From contig SVHG01000007.1 in the NCBI GenBank assembly GCA_015055965.1, positions 45,815 through 109,814 of the forward strand: a DNA stretch of 64,000 bases. Reading direction: 5' to 3'. The notes beneath the pieces were generated by a model. It was not told the origin of the DNA, searched no databases, and was given only the letters and a program-made list of their open reading frames with translations. The stretch is from Clostridiales bacterium. Lineage in GTDB: Bacteria; Bacillota; Clostridia; Christensenellales; Borkfalkiaceae. Positions 29,546-40,000 of this stretch are shown piece by piece. Numbering within the stretch: the stretch's first letter is position 1; each line of letters begins with the position of its first letter. The translations under genes and the position numbers were made by a program.

Positions 29546-30497
29546 TAATAAAAATTCTAATATTGAAGAAATCATCCCTACTAACGAGGTAGATAATCTT
29601 TTTGAAGACACGCACGATATTGCAAAGAGAAGTAAAAGAAGAAGTATTATCGGTAAGGTAGTAATTTACGCTATCTTAGTGTTATACGCAATGTTTATTA
29701 TCTTCCCCTTCTCTATAGTTATAATTACCTCTATTAAAACTTGGATTGAATCCCGTAACCAGATATTCACCATCTTCCCAAAAGACGGTTATACCTTAGA
29801 AGGATATAAGGAGGTTTTAAAGTACGATATATTTGAAACTTTAGAACTTCCCATTATGATTCAAGGCTTTTTAAACACCTTAGTTTACGTTATTCCCCCT
29901 ACCTTTATGGGGTTATTCGTTTCAACCCTTTCTGCTTACGCGTTTGCAAAGCTAAGATTTAAAGCAAGCAAATTTATGTATGCAGTTCTTCTTGCAACCA
30001 TGATGATTCCCGGAACTATCACGATTGCTCCTCAGTACTTAGTATACGACACCTTAAGGCTTACTAAAAACTTCCCGGCGTTCCCATTAATTATACCCGG
30101 TATGTTTGGTTCTGCAGCCTGCGTATTCTTTATGAGGCAGTTTATTTCCGGTATTCCCGATAGCGTTGTAGAAGCAGCTAAGATAGACGGCGTTGGTTAT
30201 TTTGGTATCTTTATTAAAATAATCATTCCTCTTTCCGTTCCTGCATTAATCGCTCAGGGCTTACTTGGCTTTATCGGTGGTTATAACGATTACTTCGGTC
30301 CGTTAATTTACTTAAAGGACGCAGAAAAGTTCAACTTACAGCTCGCATTACAGCTTTTAGAGGGCGCTTATAACAAACAACGCCCCAGTTACGTTATGGC
30401 GGCTACGGTAGTTGCTCTTGCTCCTACTCTTATTATTTACTTTATCGCGCAAGAATTCTTTATTGAAGGTATTGCAGCAAGCGGTATTAAAGGGTAG
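29535..30497 (+). CDS. ABC sugar transporter permease (MalG-type)
   Basis: EAAKIDGVGYFGIFIKIIIPLSVPALIAQGLLGFIGGYNDYFGPLIYL. Confidence 0.92.
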   Translation: MISNNKNSNIEEIIPTNEVDNLFEDTHDIAKRSKRRSIIGKVVIYAILVLYAMFIIFPFSIVIITSIKTWIESRNQIFTIFPKDGYTLEGYKEVLKYDIFETLELPIMIQGFLNTLVYVIPPTFMGLFVSTLSAYAFAKLRFKASKFMYAVLLATMMIPGTITIAPQYLVYDTLRLTKNFPAFPLIIPGMFGSAACVFFMRQFISGIPDSVVEAAKIDGVGYFGIFIKIIIPLSVPALIAQGLLGFIGGYNDYFGPLIYLKDAEKFNLQLALQLLEGAYNKQRPSYVMAATVVALAPTLIIYFIAQEFFIEGIAASGIKG

Positions 30498-30594
30498 TTT
30501 TAATAATTATAAACAAATAATTATGCCAAAAACGCGCAAATTAAATATTAAAACGGTTTGCGCGTTTTGTTAACTTAAAATTTAAGGAGAATTT

Positions 30595-33500
30595 ATGAAA
30601 AAAACCATTAAATTGCTTTTAAGTGGTCTTCTCTCCATTCTACTAATCGTTTCCGTAGTAGGATTAGTAGCTTGTAAGGATGAAGAAGACTCTGGCAAAT
30701 CAGGCTTAGGCGAAGTTCCTTATGAGGCAGAAATGCTAAGTAAGGCAGAGGATGAGATTTACGGTTATAATAACAATTTATTCTACGTAAACACTCTTGA
30801 CTTTGAAGGCGCTGACCCCACTATTATCTATATTTCAGATAAAAACAGCTCTGAATACGGTTATTTCTACGCGTACGCTACAAGTGACGAAATCGGTTGT
30901 CACGGCTTCCAAGCGTGGAGATCTAAGGACCTAAGCCACTGGGAATGCACGGGTATTGCTTTACAGCCTGACTTCTCTAAGACTTGGGCAGACGATAACT
31001 ACTGGGCTCCTGAAATTATGTATGATGCGGAAGAAGGTCTATACTATTTATTCTACAATGCGTATAATAAAAACAACAACAATCTTCTTTACCTTTCAGT
31101 TGCATACGCAACTCATCCTGCAGGTCCTTTCAGAGCACCTAACAATATGACTAATGCTAACGGCGAAGAGCTAAGCATTGGCAAGCCCGTATTTGACTTC
31201 ACCAAAAACAATCCCATCATCAAAGAGCTTGACGAAAAGGATGAAACGGGCGATTTAGTTCGTGAACAAGTGCTTGACGCAAGCCCCTTTATTGATCCTG
31301 TAACCGGCAAAAAATATATGTACTTCAGCTACTACAACAGCTATAGCGAAGGTTCATTTATTTACGGTGTAGAAATGAAGGACTGGTTCTCACCCGATTA
31401 CAACACCTTAACCATGATCACCGCTCCCGGTTATACTTCTGTTGAAGCTTACAAGGTTAGAGCAAACGATCAAAGATTAAACGAAGGTGGCGTTAACGAA
31501 GGTCCTTTCATGGTTTACCGCAACGGTAAATATTACATGACTCTAAGCGTATTCGGTTATACCAACCCCAACTACCGTGTAATCCAAGCTATCGGTGATG
31601 CTCCTCTTGGCTCATTCACTAAAGTTCCCGATCAAAAGGGCGGTAGAGTTATTTCTACTAACCCCATTTGGACTCACTTAGTAAGCGCCGGTCACCACTG
31701 CTTCTTCCACGTTGGAGACGAATTCTTCATTGGTTATCATACCTTTAAAGACCGTAACTCTATTGCTCACGGCCGTGGCTTAGCAGTAGATAAGGTTCTT
31801 TGGGCAGAAAATGCAGACGGTCTTGAGCTTATGCATACTAACGGTCCTACCTGGTCTGTTCAAGCTCTTCCCGAATTCATTTCAGGATATAAGAATATTG
31901 CTCCCAGCGCAGCCATTACCGCAAGCAACACTAAGGACGGCTACGACGTATCTTTATTAAACGACGAATTAGTTAAATATCAAGACTTCGATATCGTTAC
32001 CGAATATCACGCAAACGAAGGAACTTCTACCATTAAGCTTACTTGGGATGATTGGAAGACCGTTCGCGCTCTAATGATCTTTAACTCTTACGATTACGAA
32101 AAGACCTTCGTTTCTATTAAGAAGGTTGAGTTCGAGGTAATGAAGTCTAACGGCAAGGCTACCACCGCAGTTATTAACAATCTTCAATTTGACTGGGATT
32201 GGTGCTCTAGCGGTAAGTATATGAGACCCGGCGGATCTGCTATTGCAGAATTTAACGAAATGCCCGTTAAGTCTATTACTATTACCGTTCAAAGCGCTAC
32301 CGGCTACGAATTAGCAATTAGCGAAATTCTAGTTTTAGGTAAAGACCAAGCTTGCGCAGGTATAGATGAGCTTAAGCCTTACAGCTATTCAACCCACAAT
32401 TACGGCTCTGCTCACGTTGAAAGAGATAGCGTTACCTTTGGCGACGTTGAAGGTACTTCTCTTGAAACTTTGTGGGGTTACGACCTTTCTAACGACGATG
32501 GGAGCGAAGATGCTTACATCATTCAAGAAGGTGTTAACGATCAATACGCCTATTTTAAGGACGTTTATTCAAACAATTTTTACGTTGAAGCAGAATTTAC
32601 CGTAAATGAAAAGACCTCTTACAGAAAGGACGAATTTCCCAAATTCGGTATCGCTATGACTACTGACGACGGCGTTCTTAACACTATATTCTTTTACGTA
32701 GACGCTGCTAATAACTACACAAAACCTACCGTTGGTTGCGCTCAGAGATTACTAGATAACTCTGACTGGGACTGGGACACAACCGAACAGTTAGTTGACG
32801 TTCCCGGTTTAAAATATACCAACGGAAACTACGTTAAGCTTGCAGTTTTAAGACTTGGCGAAAAGTTTTATATGATGTGTAACGATCAGTTAGTTATTTA
32901 CTACGATCAGTTCTATATCTTTAACGACGTTCGTAAAGCAGCAGTTGGTTTCCTTTCATTCAATACCGGAATGGAGGTTACTAACTACTTTGCAAGCGCA
33001 GAACAATCTGTTCTTGATGAAAAGAAAGAGCTTTACGCTCGTAGCTTAGAAGGCGAAACCTTTGGTAAGGGCGGTATGTTCGGCTCTACCACCGGCTGGA
33101 ACTTCTCTGCAGATAACGGCGAAAATCCCACCGCAACCAACATTACCGGTGGCGATCAATACGCTTACTTCAAGGGCGTTAACGCAACCGAGCTATATGC
33201 AGAAACAGAAATCACCGTTATTAAAAATCTTGGCGATCCGTTCCCCAAAATCGGTCTTGCTTTAAGAAGTGAAGCTGCTACCTTCTTCTATTATATAGAC
33301 GGCGCAGATGCTTACACCAAGCAGGGTATTGGTTGGGTAACCCGTCCTGCAAACGGCGATTGGACTTGGGGTAACCCCTTACTAAACGTAGAAAAGGGTG
33401 CTGCAGTTGGTTCATATATGAACGGCGAAACCGTTAAGGTTGGTATTTTACGCCAAGGCGCAACCGTTAAGTGCTATTTAGATGACGTTCTAGTATTCAC

Positions 33501-34218
33501 CGTAACTGATTTAGCAGGCTTCGGCGAGGGCGTTACTTCAGCTTGTGCAGTTCTTTCATTCACTACCGGCTTAACCATCTCTAATTACTCTATCTTAACT
33601 GATGCAGAAGATATTGCTGCTAAGATCGCTACCTTAACCGAAGGCGAAGAAGAGGGCGGAGAAGTATTTGGTTCTGCAGGTATGTTTACAACCGGCGCTT
33701 GGGATTTATCTAACGATAAGGCTGAAAACGGAAGCATCACCAATACCTTAGGTGCTGATCAATACGCATTCTTCAAGGGCGTTAACTCAACCACCTTCTA
33801 TGCAGAAATGGATATTACCCTATCAAAAGATATGGGTGATCCATACCCCAAATTTGGCTTTGCTATCTGTAACGCAAGCACCACTTTCTTCTTCTTTATT
33901 GATGCAACCGATAATTACACCTCTCAAAACGTTGGTTGGGTAATAAGCACTACCGGCGTTAACGATTGGGCTTGGAATACCCCCGGCAAATCTGCTATGG
34001 CAGGTGCTGAGGTTGGAGCATATAAGGATGGCGAAAGCGCAAAGCTTGCCGTTAAGCGTGACGGCGCTACTATTGAATGCTACGTAAACGACGTTTTAGT
34101 ATTTACCGTATCTGACCTTGCAGGCCTTTCTGCAACCGATAAAGCAGCTTGCGCTGTTCTTTCATTCAATACCGGCGTTACCGTTACTAACTATTCAATC
34201 ACAACCGAATTAAACTAA
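30595..34218 (+). CDS. GH43-like lipoprotein with three C-terminal copies of an unnamed repeat domain
   Basis: DDNYWAPEIMYDAEEGLYYLFYNAYN; repeats with QYAYFKGVN...YAE.EITV...DP.PK.GLA...FF.YIDG.DAYT..G..W.... Confidence 0.85.
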   Translation: MKKTIKLLLSGLLSILLIVSVVGLVACKDEEDSGKSGLGEVPYEAEMLSKAEDEIYGYNNNLFYVNTLDFEGADPTIIYISDKNSSEYGYFYAYATSDEIGCHGFQAWRSKDLSHWECTGIALQPDFSKTWADDNYWAPEIMYDAEEGLYYLFYNAYNKNNNNLLYLSVAYATHPAGPFRAPNNMTNANGEELSIGKPVFDFTKNNPIIKELDEKDETGDLVREQVLDASPFIDPVTGKKYMYFSYYNSYSEGSFIYGVEMKDWFSPDYNTLTMITAPGYTSVEAYKVRANDQRLNEGGVNEGPFMVYRNGKYYMTLSVFGYTNPNYRVIQAIGDAPLGSFTKVPDQKGGRVISTNPIWTHLVSAGHHCFFHVGDEFFIGYHTFKDRNSIAHGRGLAVDKVLWAENADGLELMHTNGPTWSVQALPEFISGYKNIAPSAAITASNTKDGYDVSLLNDELVKYQDFDIVTEYHANEGTSTIKLTWDDWKTVRALMIFNSYDYEKTFVSIKKVEFEVMKSNGKATTAVINNLQFDWDWCSSGKYMRPGGSAIAEFNEMPVKSITITVQSATGYELAISEILVLGKDQACAGIDELKPYSYSTHNYGSAHVERDSVTFGDVEGTSLETLWGYDLSNDDGSEDAYIIQEGVNDQYAYFKDVYSNNFYVEAEFTVNEKTSYRKDEFPKFGIAMTTDDGVLNTIFFYVDAANNYTKPTVGCAQRLLDNSDWDWDTTEQLVDVPGLKYTNGNYVKLAVLRLGEKFYMMCNDQLVIYYDQFYIFNDVRKAAVGFLSFNTGMEVTNYFASAEQSVLDEKKELYARSLEGETFGKGGMFGSTTGWNFSADNGENPTATNITGGDQYAYFKGVNATELYAETEITVIKNLGDPFPKIGLALRSEAATFFYYIDGADAYTKQGIGWVTRPANGDWTWGNPLLNVEKGAAVGSYMNGETVKVGILRQGATVKCYLDDVLVFTVTDLAGFGEGVTSACAVLSFTTGLTISNYSILTDAEDIAAKIATLTEGEEEGGEVFGSAGMFTTGAWDLSNDKAENGSITNTLGADQYAFFKGVNSTTFYAEMDITLSKDMGDPYPKFGFAICNASTTFFFFIDATDNYTSQNVGWVISTTGVNDWAWNTPGKSAMAGAEVGAYKDGESAKLAVKRDGATIECYVNDVLVFTVSDLAGLSATDKAACAVLSFNTGVTVTNYSITTELN

Positions 34219-34239
34219 TTTGGTTAAATTAAACCGTAT

Positions 34240-34272
34240 AAAAGGGGCGGAGTTTAACATTCCGCCCCTTTA
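34240..34272 (+). terminator. Rho-independent terminator-like hairpin
   Basis: AAAGGGGCGGAgtttaacatTCCGCCCCTTT. Confidence 0.75.
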
Positions 34273-34307
34273 TATATTTTTAATAAGTAAAGTTGATAAA
34301 AAACGCG

Positions 34308-34322
34308 TTAATCGCGCTATAG
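34308..34322 (+). repeat. TTAATC-TATAG element copy
   Basis: TTAATCGCGCTATAG then ACCGACTTTTT. Confidence 0.8.
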
Positions 34323-34369
34323 ACCGACTTTTTAATACTTTTTTTAGTAGTATATTATAAGGGGAAATT

Positions 34370-36811
34370 ATGTTAGATAAGCATCTTATAGCAAAAACAA
34401 GACCACAAGCAAACGGCAAAAATATTATACTTTGGAAGAACTATCGCGTTACCGTTTTAGATAGCGCGCTTTTCCGCTTAGAACGAAGCGAAAATAAAAT
34501 TTTCCGTGATGAGGCAACTCAAACGGTGTGGTTTCGTGATGCTGAGCCACAGCAATTTACCTTTAAAGAAGAAAATAACCGTTTAACCGTTACAACTCCT
34601 GCATGCTCTTTAATCGTTGATGAAAAGCGTGAAAATTGCAGAGTGCTTTTGAACGGAAAAACGCTAGAAATAAATAACGAATATAACCTTTTAGGTACTT
34701 ATAGAACTCTTGACGAATACGACGGGGATACCTACGTTGGAAAAACTAAAACCATGCGTAAAAGGGATCAATCCCAAAGCGCAAGAATAAAGCTTGGTAA
34801 CGGCGTTTGCTCTTTAAACGGCGTTGCGGTATTAGATGATTCCGCTTCATTAACGCTTGCTCAAAATGGTGAGGTGGTTGCAAAAAGGGCAGACGGAAGC
34901 GACGAATATATCTTTGCTTACGGCAACGATTACCGCTTGGCGGTTAAGGCGTTGTACAAAATTTCCGGCAACGTACCCATGATTCCGCGTTTCGCGCTTG
35001 GTAACTGGTGGAGTAGATACCACGTTTATACGGATAAAGAATACTTAAGACTTCTAAATTCATTTGAAGAAGAAAACGTTCCTTTAAGCGTTGCAACTAT
35101 AGATATGGACTGGCACTATTCAACGCAGATGGAAGAGGATTTACATATTACCGATCTTGGTAGAAACAGCGAGTTTTACGGCGGTAACAACGGCTGGACG
35201 GGATATACTTGGAATAAGAGGTTATTCCCCGATTACAAGGCTTTCTTAAACGAGATTAAGAAAAAGAAATTAAAAATAACTTTAAACGTTCACCCCGCAG
35301 ACGGCGTTCGTTGGTGGGAGGAATGCTATAAAAATATGGCAAGGGCGCTTGGCCGTGATGAAAACAGCGGGGAATGGATTAAGTTTGATATCGCAAGCCC
35401 GGAATTTATTAACGCATATTTCTCTCAAATTCACAAGCCTTATGAAGAGGACGGCGTTCGTTTTTGGTGGATAGACTGGCAACAGGGTGTAAATTCTAAG
35501 ATGGAAGGCTTAGATCCCCTTTGGGCGCTTAACCACTATCATTATTTAGATAACGGCTTAAATTATTCTTCACCCATGATTTTATCGCGTTATTCGGGTG
35601 TTGGCGCGCACAGATATCCCTTGGGATTTTCGGGTGACACCGTAATTTCTTGGGATACCTTAGAATGGCTTCCCGAATTTACTGCAACGGCAACCAACGT
35701 TGGTTACACTTGGTGGAGTCACGATATAGGTGGGCACATGTTTGGCGCAAAGGAAGACGAGTTATATCTTCGCCATATTCAGTACGGCGTATTTAGCCCA
35801 ATAAACCGCTTACACTGTAGCTGTGAAGCAACCTGCACTAAAGAGCCTTGGGCTTACGGTAACGGCGCCGGCGAAATTGCTAAAAAATGGCTACGCTTAC
35901 GCCACCAGCTAATACCATATATTTATACCGCTTCATATTTAACCCATACGGAAGGTAGGGCGCTCGTTGAGCCTTTATATAACGAATGGAAGTGTGATAA
36001 GGCTTACGAGTACAGAAGAGAATATCTATTCGGCAGTCAGCTTTTAGTAGCTCCCGTATATTCAAAAACGGGCAAGTGCGGTTTTGCAAAGGTAAAGGCT
36101 TGGCTTCCCGAAGGCAATTGGACGGATATTTTTACAGGCGCAAAATATTGCGTAGGTAAGGGCGGTAAAGAGGTCCTTTTACACCGCGAAATGGAAAGTA
36201 TTCCCGTATTCATTAAGGAAGGCGGTATTCTTCCCCTTTCATTAAACGAAGGTAACGGCGCAGAAAATCCAAAGGTAATGCAGGTTAACGTATACGAGGG
36301 TAACGGCGAATATACCCTTTACGAGGACGGCTTTGAACAGGAAAAACAGGGTAAGTTATTTACTAAATTCGTGAATAAAAATCAAACCGTTAAGGGCGAA
36401 GGCGTTCAAACTTTAACGGTTAGCACAAGCGGAGATTTTTCCGTTATACCCCAAAACAGAGAACTAAAAATCCGTTTTAAAGATATTCAAGAAGGTCGCG
36501 TTGAAGTGCTTGTAAATGGCGTTAATCAACCTATAGAGCAACTTATTACCGATTGTGTGGCTTTAAATCTTACCTTAGAGGCAAATAGTGAATACGTTAT
36601 TACGGTAAGATATGCGGTTAAATCTCAAATGCAAAAGCTTCTTGATTACGCTCTTAAGGTGCTTATTATGGCAAGGGGCGAGTTTACCGATAAGCAAGCT
36701 TGTTGGAAAAAAATAGAAAAAGCTACCAACCTTTCTGAATATAAAAAGGCGGTTAACTCCTTAAAGGGTGTTAGCCAAAGCGTTAAAAACCTGCTAAAGG
36801 AAATATTGTAA
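34370..36811 (+). CDS. GH31-family glycoside hydrolase
   Basis: VATIDMDWHYS, GVRFWWIDWQQGVNSKMEGLDPLWALNHYHYLDN, GFSGDTVISWDTLEW, WWSHDIGGHM. Confidence 0.9.
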   Translation: MLDKHLIAKTRPQANGKNIILWKNYRVTVLDSALFRLERSENKIFRDEATQTVWFRDAEPQQFTFKEENNRLTVTTPACSLIVDEKRENCRVLLNGKTLEINNEYNLLGTYRTLDEYDGDTYVGKTKTMRKRDQSQSARIKLGNGVCSLNGVAVLDDSASLTLAQNGEVVAKRADGSDEYIFAYGNDYRLAVKALYKISGNVPMIPRFALGNWWSRYHVYTDKEYLRLLNSFEEENVPLSVATIDMDWHYSTQMEEDLHITDLGRNSEFYGGNNGWTGYTWNKRLFPDYKAFLNEIKKKKLKITLNVHPADGVRWWEECYKNMARALGRDENSGEWIKFDIASPEFINAYFSQIHKPYEEDGVRFWWIDWQQGVNSKMEGLDPLWALNHYHYLDNGLNYSSPMILSRYSGVGAHRYPLGFSGDTVISWDTLEWLPEFTATATNVGYTWWSHDIGGHMFGAKEDELYLRHIQYGVFSPINRLHCSCEATCTKEPWAYGNGAGEIAKKWLRLRHQLIPYIYTASYLTHTEGRALVEPLYNEWKCDKAYEYRREYLFGSQLLVAPVYSKTGKCGFAKVKAWLPEGNWTDIFTGAKYCVGKGGKEVLLHREMESIPVFIKEGGILPLSLNEGNGAENPKVMQVNVYEGNGEYTLYEDGFEQEKQGKLFTKFVNKNQTVKGEGVQTLTVSTSGDFSVIPQNRELKIRFKDIQEGRVEVLVNGVNQPIEQLITDCVALNLTLEANSEYVITVRYAVKSQMQKLLDYALKVLIMARGEFTDKQACWKKIEKATNLSEYKKAVNSLKGVSQSVKNLLKEIL

Positions 36812-36817
36812 TAAGGG

Positions 36818-36856
36818 CAAAGCCGATTTTGTTAATGCAAGATCGGCTTTAATTTT
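36818..36856 (+). terminator. Rho-independent terminator-like hairpin
   Basis: AAAGCCGATtttgttaatgcaagATCGGCTTTAATTTTTT. Confidence 0.75.
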
Positions 36857-37095
36857 TTATTAAAATATAGGTTTGATTTTAAGTAAAATCAATTGTTGAA
36901 GCATAGCGTATAAGCGTGATAAGGGGGATTTTTATTCTTTTGTATACGAATAATTAAATAAAATTAGGATTTTTAGTGTTTGTTACTACTTAATGCTACG
37001 AATCCTAATGTTTTTGAGTTTTTTGTATATTGCTTCATAATTCGCGCGTAGTATATAATAAACACGTAAAATAACGTTATTATTTTGGAGGAAAG

Positions 37096-40000
37096 ATGAA
37101 AGCTTTTATTAAAATTAGCATTTTAGCTATTTGTTTAACCTTGTCCACTTCTTTATTTTTAGGCTGTGGTGGGGGTGGAACGGGCTCTGACGGCGCTAAG
37201 AAGTATTCAATAACGGTAGAGCAATCTGATAACGGAAGTCTATCGGCAAGCGCTCAAAGCGCAAGGGAAGGCGAAAAAATAACCGTTACGGCGACTCCCA
37301 ACGAGGGCTATTTACTTTCTAAAATACTTTTAAACGGCGAAGCAATAGAGATAGAAGGTAACGGCGCAAGCTTTACTATGCCTGCAAGCAACGTCCTGTT
37401 AACCGCAGAATTTAGTGAAGACGCAAGCTCGCCCATATTTGAGAGCGTGCCTACCTTAAAGGCTTTTGAAATAGAGGCTGTTTCGGTACGTACGCCTGCC
37501 CGCGGTTTTTGGAAAATAGCCTTTGGCGAAAGCGCGCTTGAAATAACCGTTTGGGTTAAGGACGCGCATTTTTATCCTAATGCGGACGGTATTAAAGCGT
37601 ATTTTGGTTTAAAGGGCTACGATAGAGCTATTGGCGAAAACAATATTATGGTTCAAGTTCTTGCAAACGGAGCTATAAAAACCTTTAAGGGTGAAAACGG
37701 CGAATACGTTGAAGCCTCTTTAAGCGGAATAAGCGCTGGAGTAAGAGCGTGGGGCGAAAGTGAAGTAAAGGGCGTTAACGGCTTTAAGATTTCTTTATCC
37801 GTTGATTACGAAAGCTTAAAGGTAGCTCATCAAAGAGCGAAGGGCAATATAACTATGCTTGCCTCACATACTAATAAAAATACGGATGATATTGATGCAA
37901 AGCAAACGCTACTTGCAGGCTCTTACGATATAAATAAGCCACAAACCTATCCCGTTTTAGTTGATAACAACGAATACGAAGAAAATCCCTTAGCAAGCGC
38001 AACTGCTCAGCTAGGCGCTTCTAACGGTATGAAAATGGGCGCTTATTGGAACACCGAAAAGGACTACTTTGCAGACGAAGCTAATTACGAAAACAGAGTT
38101 GCAACCCTAACCGGTCACGATAACGCGGATAATAATATATTCTTCTATCAAACTGCAAACGCGAAGCAAATGTACGCAGAAGCAACCTTTAAGGTTACCA
38201 GAGTATTCAGCAACGAGCAGTACGGCAAGTTTGGTTTAATGCTATTCGACGGCGACGATAGAAGCGGGTTCTTCGGCTACGTAGACGCTTACATTGGCAA
38301 CCAAGCAACCGAAGTGAATAATATAGTAGGAACGGAGCTTGGCTATAACGTTGCTTACGGTGGCTGGGGCGCGTTTAATACTATTGCGGACACCAACGGC
38401 TCTTTTGATTTAGCTACCAAGACGGTAACTTTAAAAATGGCGTATAAGAACAATAAAATTTACTTCTATTGTGGCGATAATTTAGTTCTTGCAAGAGAGT
38501 ACAACGCAGGCGTTAATATCGTTTTAGGTATTAAATCATTTGGCTACGGCTTAGAGGTTACTAATTATTACGCAACTGCAAACGCAAGTGACGAAAAGCT
38601 AATTGCTCACACACCTGAAAGCACGGCAAGAAATATTTCCACCTTATTCGTTGGCGATAATTACTTGGCTGCATGGCAGGGCTATAAGGCTCTTGAAATA
38701 GAAGGGGGTAAGGCAAACGAAGCTATTACTAACGAAACGGTTAGCTCGTTACAAAGTAAAATAAGCGCGCTTAAGGATGCTTATATTCCCCAAAGAATAG
38801 TAATAAGCGCAGGTATGAACGATATCAACGGCGGATCTACCGCTCAAACGGTATTAAACAGAATTAAAGGGCTTATAGGCGCGTATGCGGAAGCATTCCC
38901 CGAAGCTCAGCTATATTGGGTATCCGCAATTCCTTCGCCCGCTAACGGCGCTAAATTGGCAGAAATGCTTGCTTTAAACGAATTAGTTAAGGAATACGCG
39001 CAAGGCGGAGCAATTAACTATATAGAAGCAACTGAAGCCTTTCTAAAGGAAGGAAAGCTAAGAGCAAATATGTTTGCAGGCGACGGCGTTGCTTTAAATA
39101 GCGAATTTGGTTTAGCTCTTTACGGCGCTAAGATATGCGAAGGCTTAAACGTTCAAAGAGCGCAGGGCGTAGACTTTGGCGATAACTCTTCCGGCTACGC
39201 TTACACCAGCGGTTGGGTATTTGAAGAGGATGGCGCTATTGCCGTTAACAAGGGCACGGGCGAACAGGTAATTTGGTATTCTTCAATGCAATACAGCGCA
39301 GACTTATACGTTGAAGCGTATATTCGTTCAACCCAAAACACCGGCGCGGATGCTTATCCTAAGGCCGGCTTGGCTTTAAGAAACGATAGCTTTACTATAT
39401 TTGCTTACGCAGATCTTGCAGGTAACCCCAGCGAAAGCGCGTTTATGAATATCGTTTACAGACCTAACGTTAGCGAAAAATACGAAGCAAGCGGTAATTG
39501 GGATTGGAATAATCAGGGTAACGGTAACTACGGCGCGTCTATGGTAGGCGGTTTCGTTAAGATTGCAATTGCAAAATTAGATAATGTAATTTACATGCTT
39601 GCAAACGACGTTATAGTTGCTACCTACGAAGTCCCCGGCGTTAGCGCAGAGGATGAATTCGTGGTTGGCGCGTTAAACTTCAACAGAAAAATGGAAATTA
39701 AGGATGCATACGGTATGACGGATAGAATTGCAATTGGCGAAAAGATAGGCGTAGAGGTTCTACCTATAGTTTCTCTTGAGGACGCTTCTTTATTAGGTGG
39801 CGGTCAAAGCGCTCACTCACCTTCAAATCTTACCTATAGCGTAAGCGATTATTCAAAGAGCGTTGCTTTAAACGGCGAGCTAGATTACGCAAGATTATAC
39901 CTAACCAAAAACGGAGAATGCGTGATTACCGTTAACGGAAGCGAGGTGGAAGAGCCCGTTTCAGTAATAAGAAAGGGGGAATCATTCTTATACGTTTACG

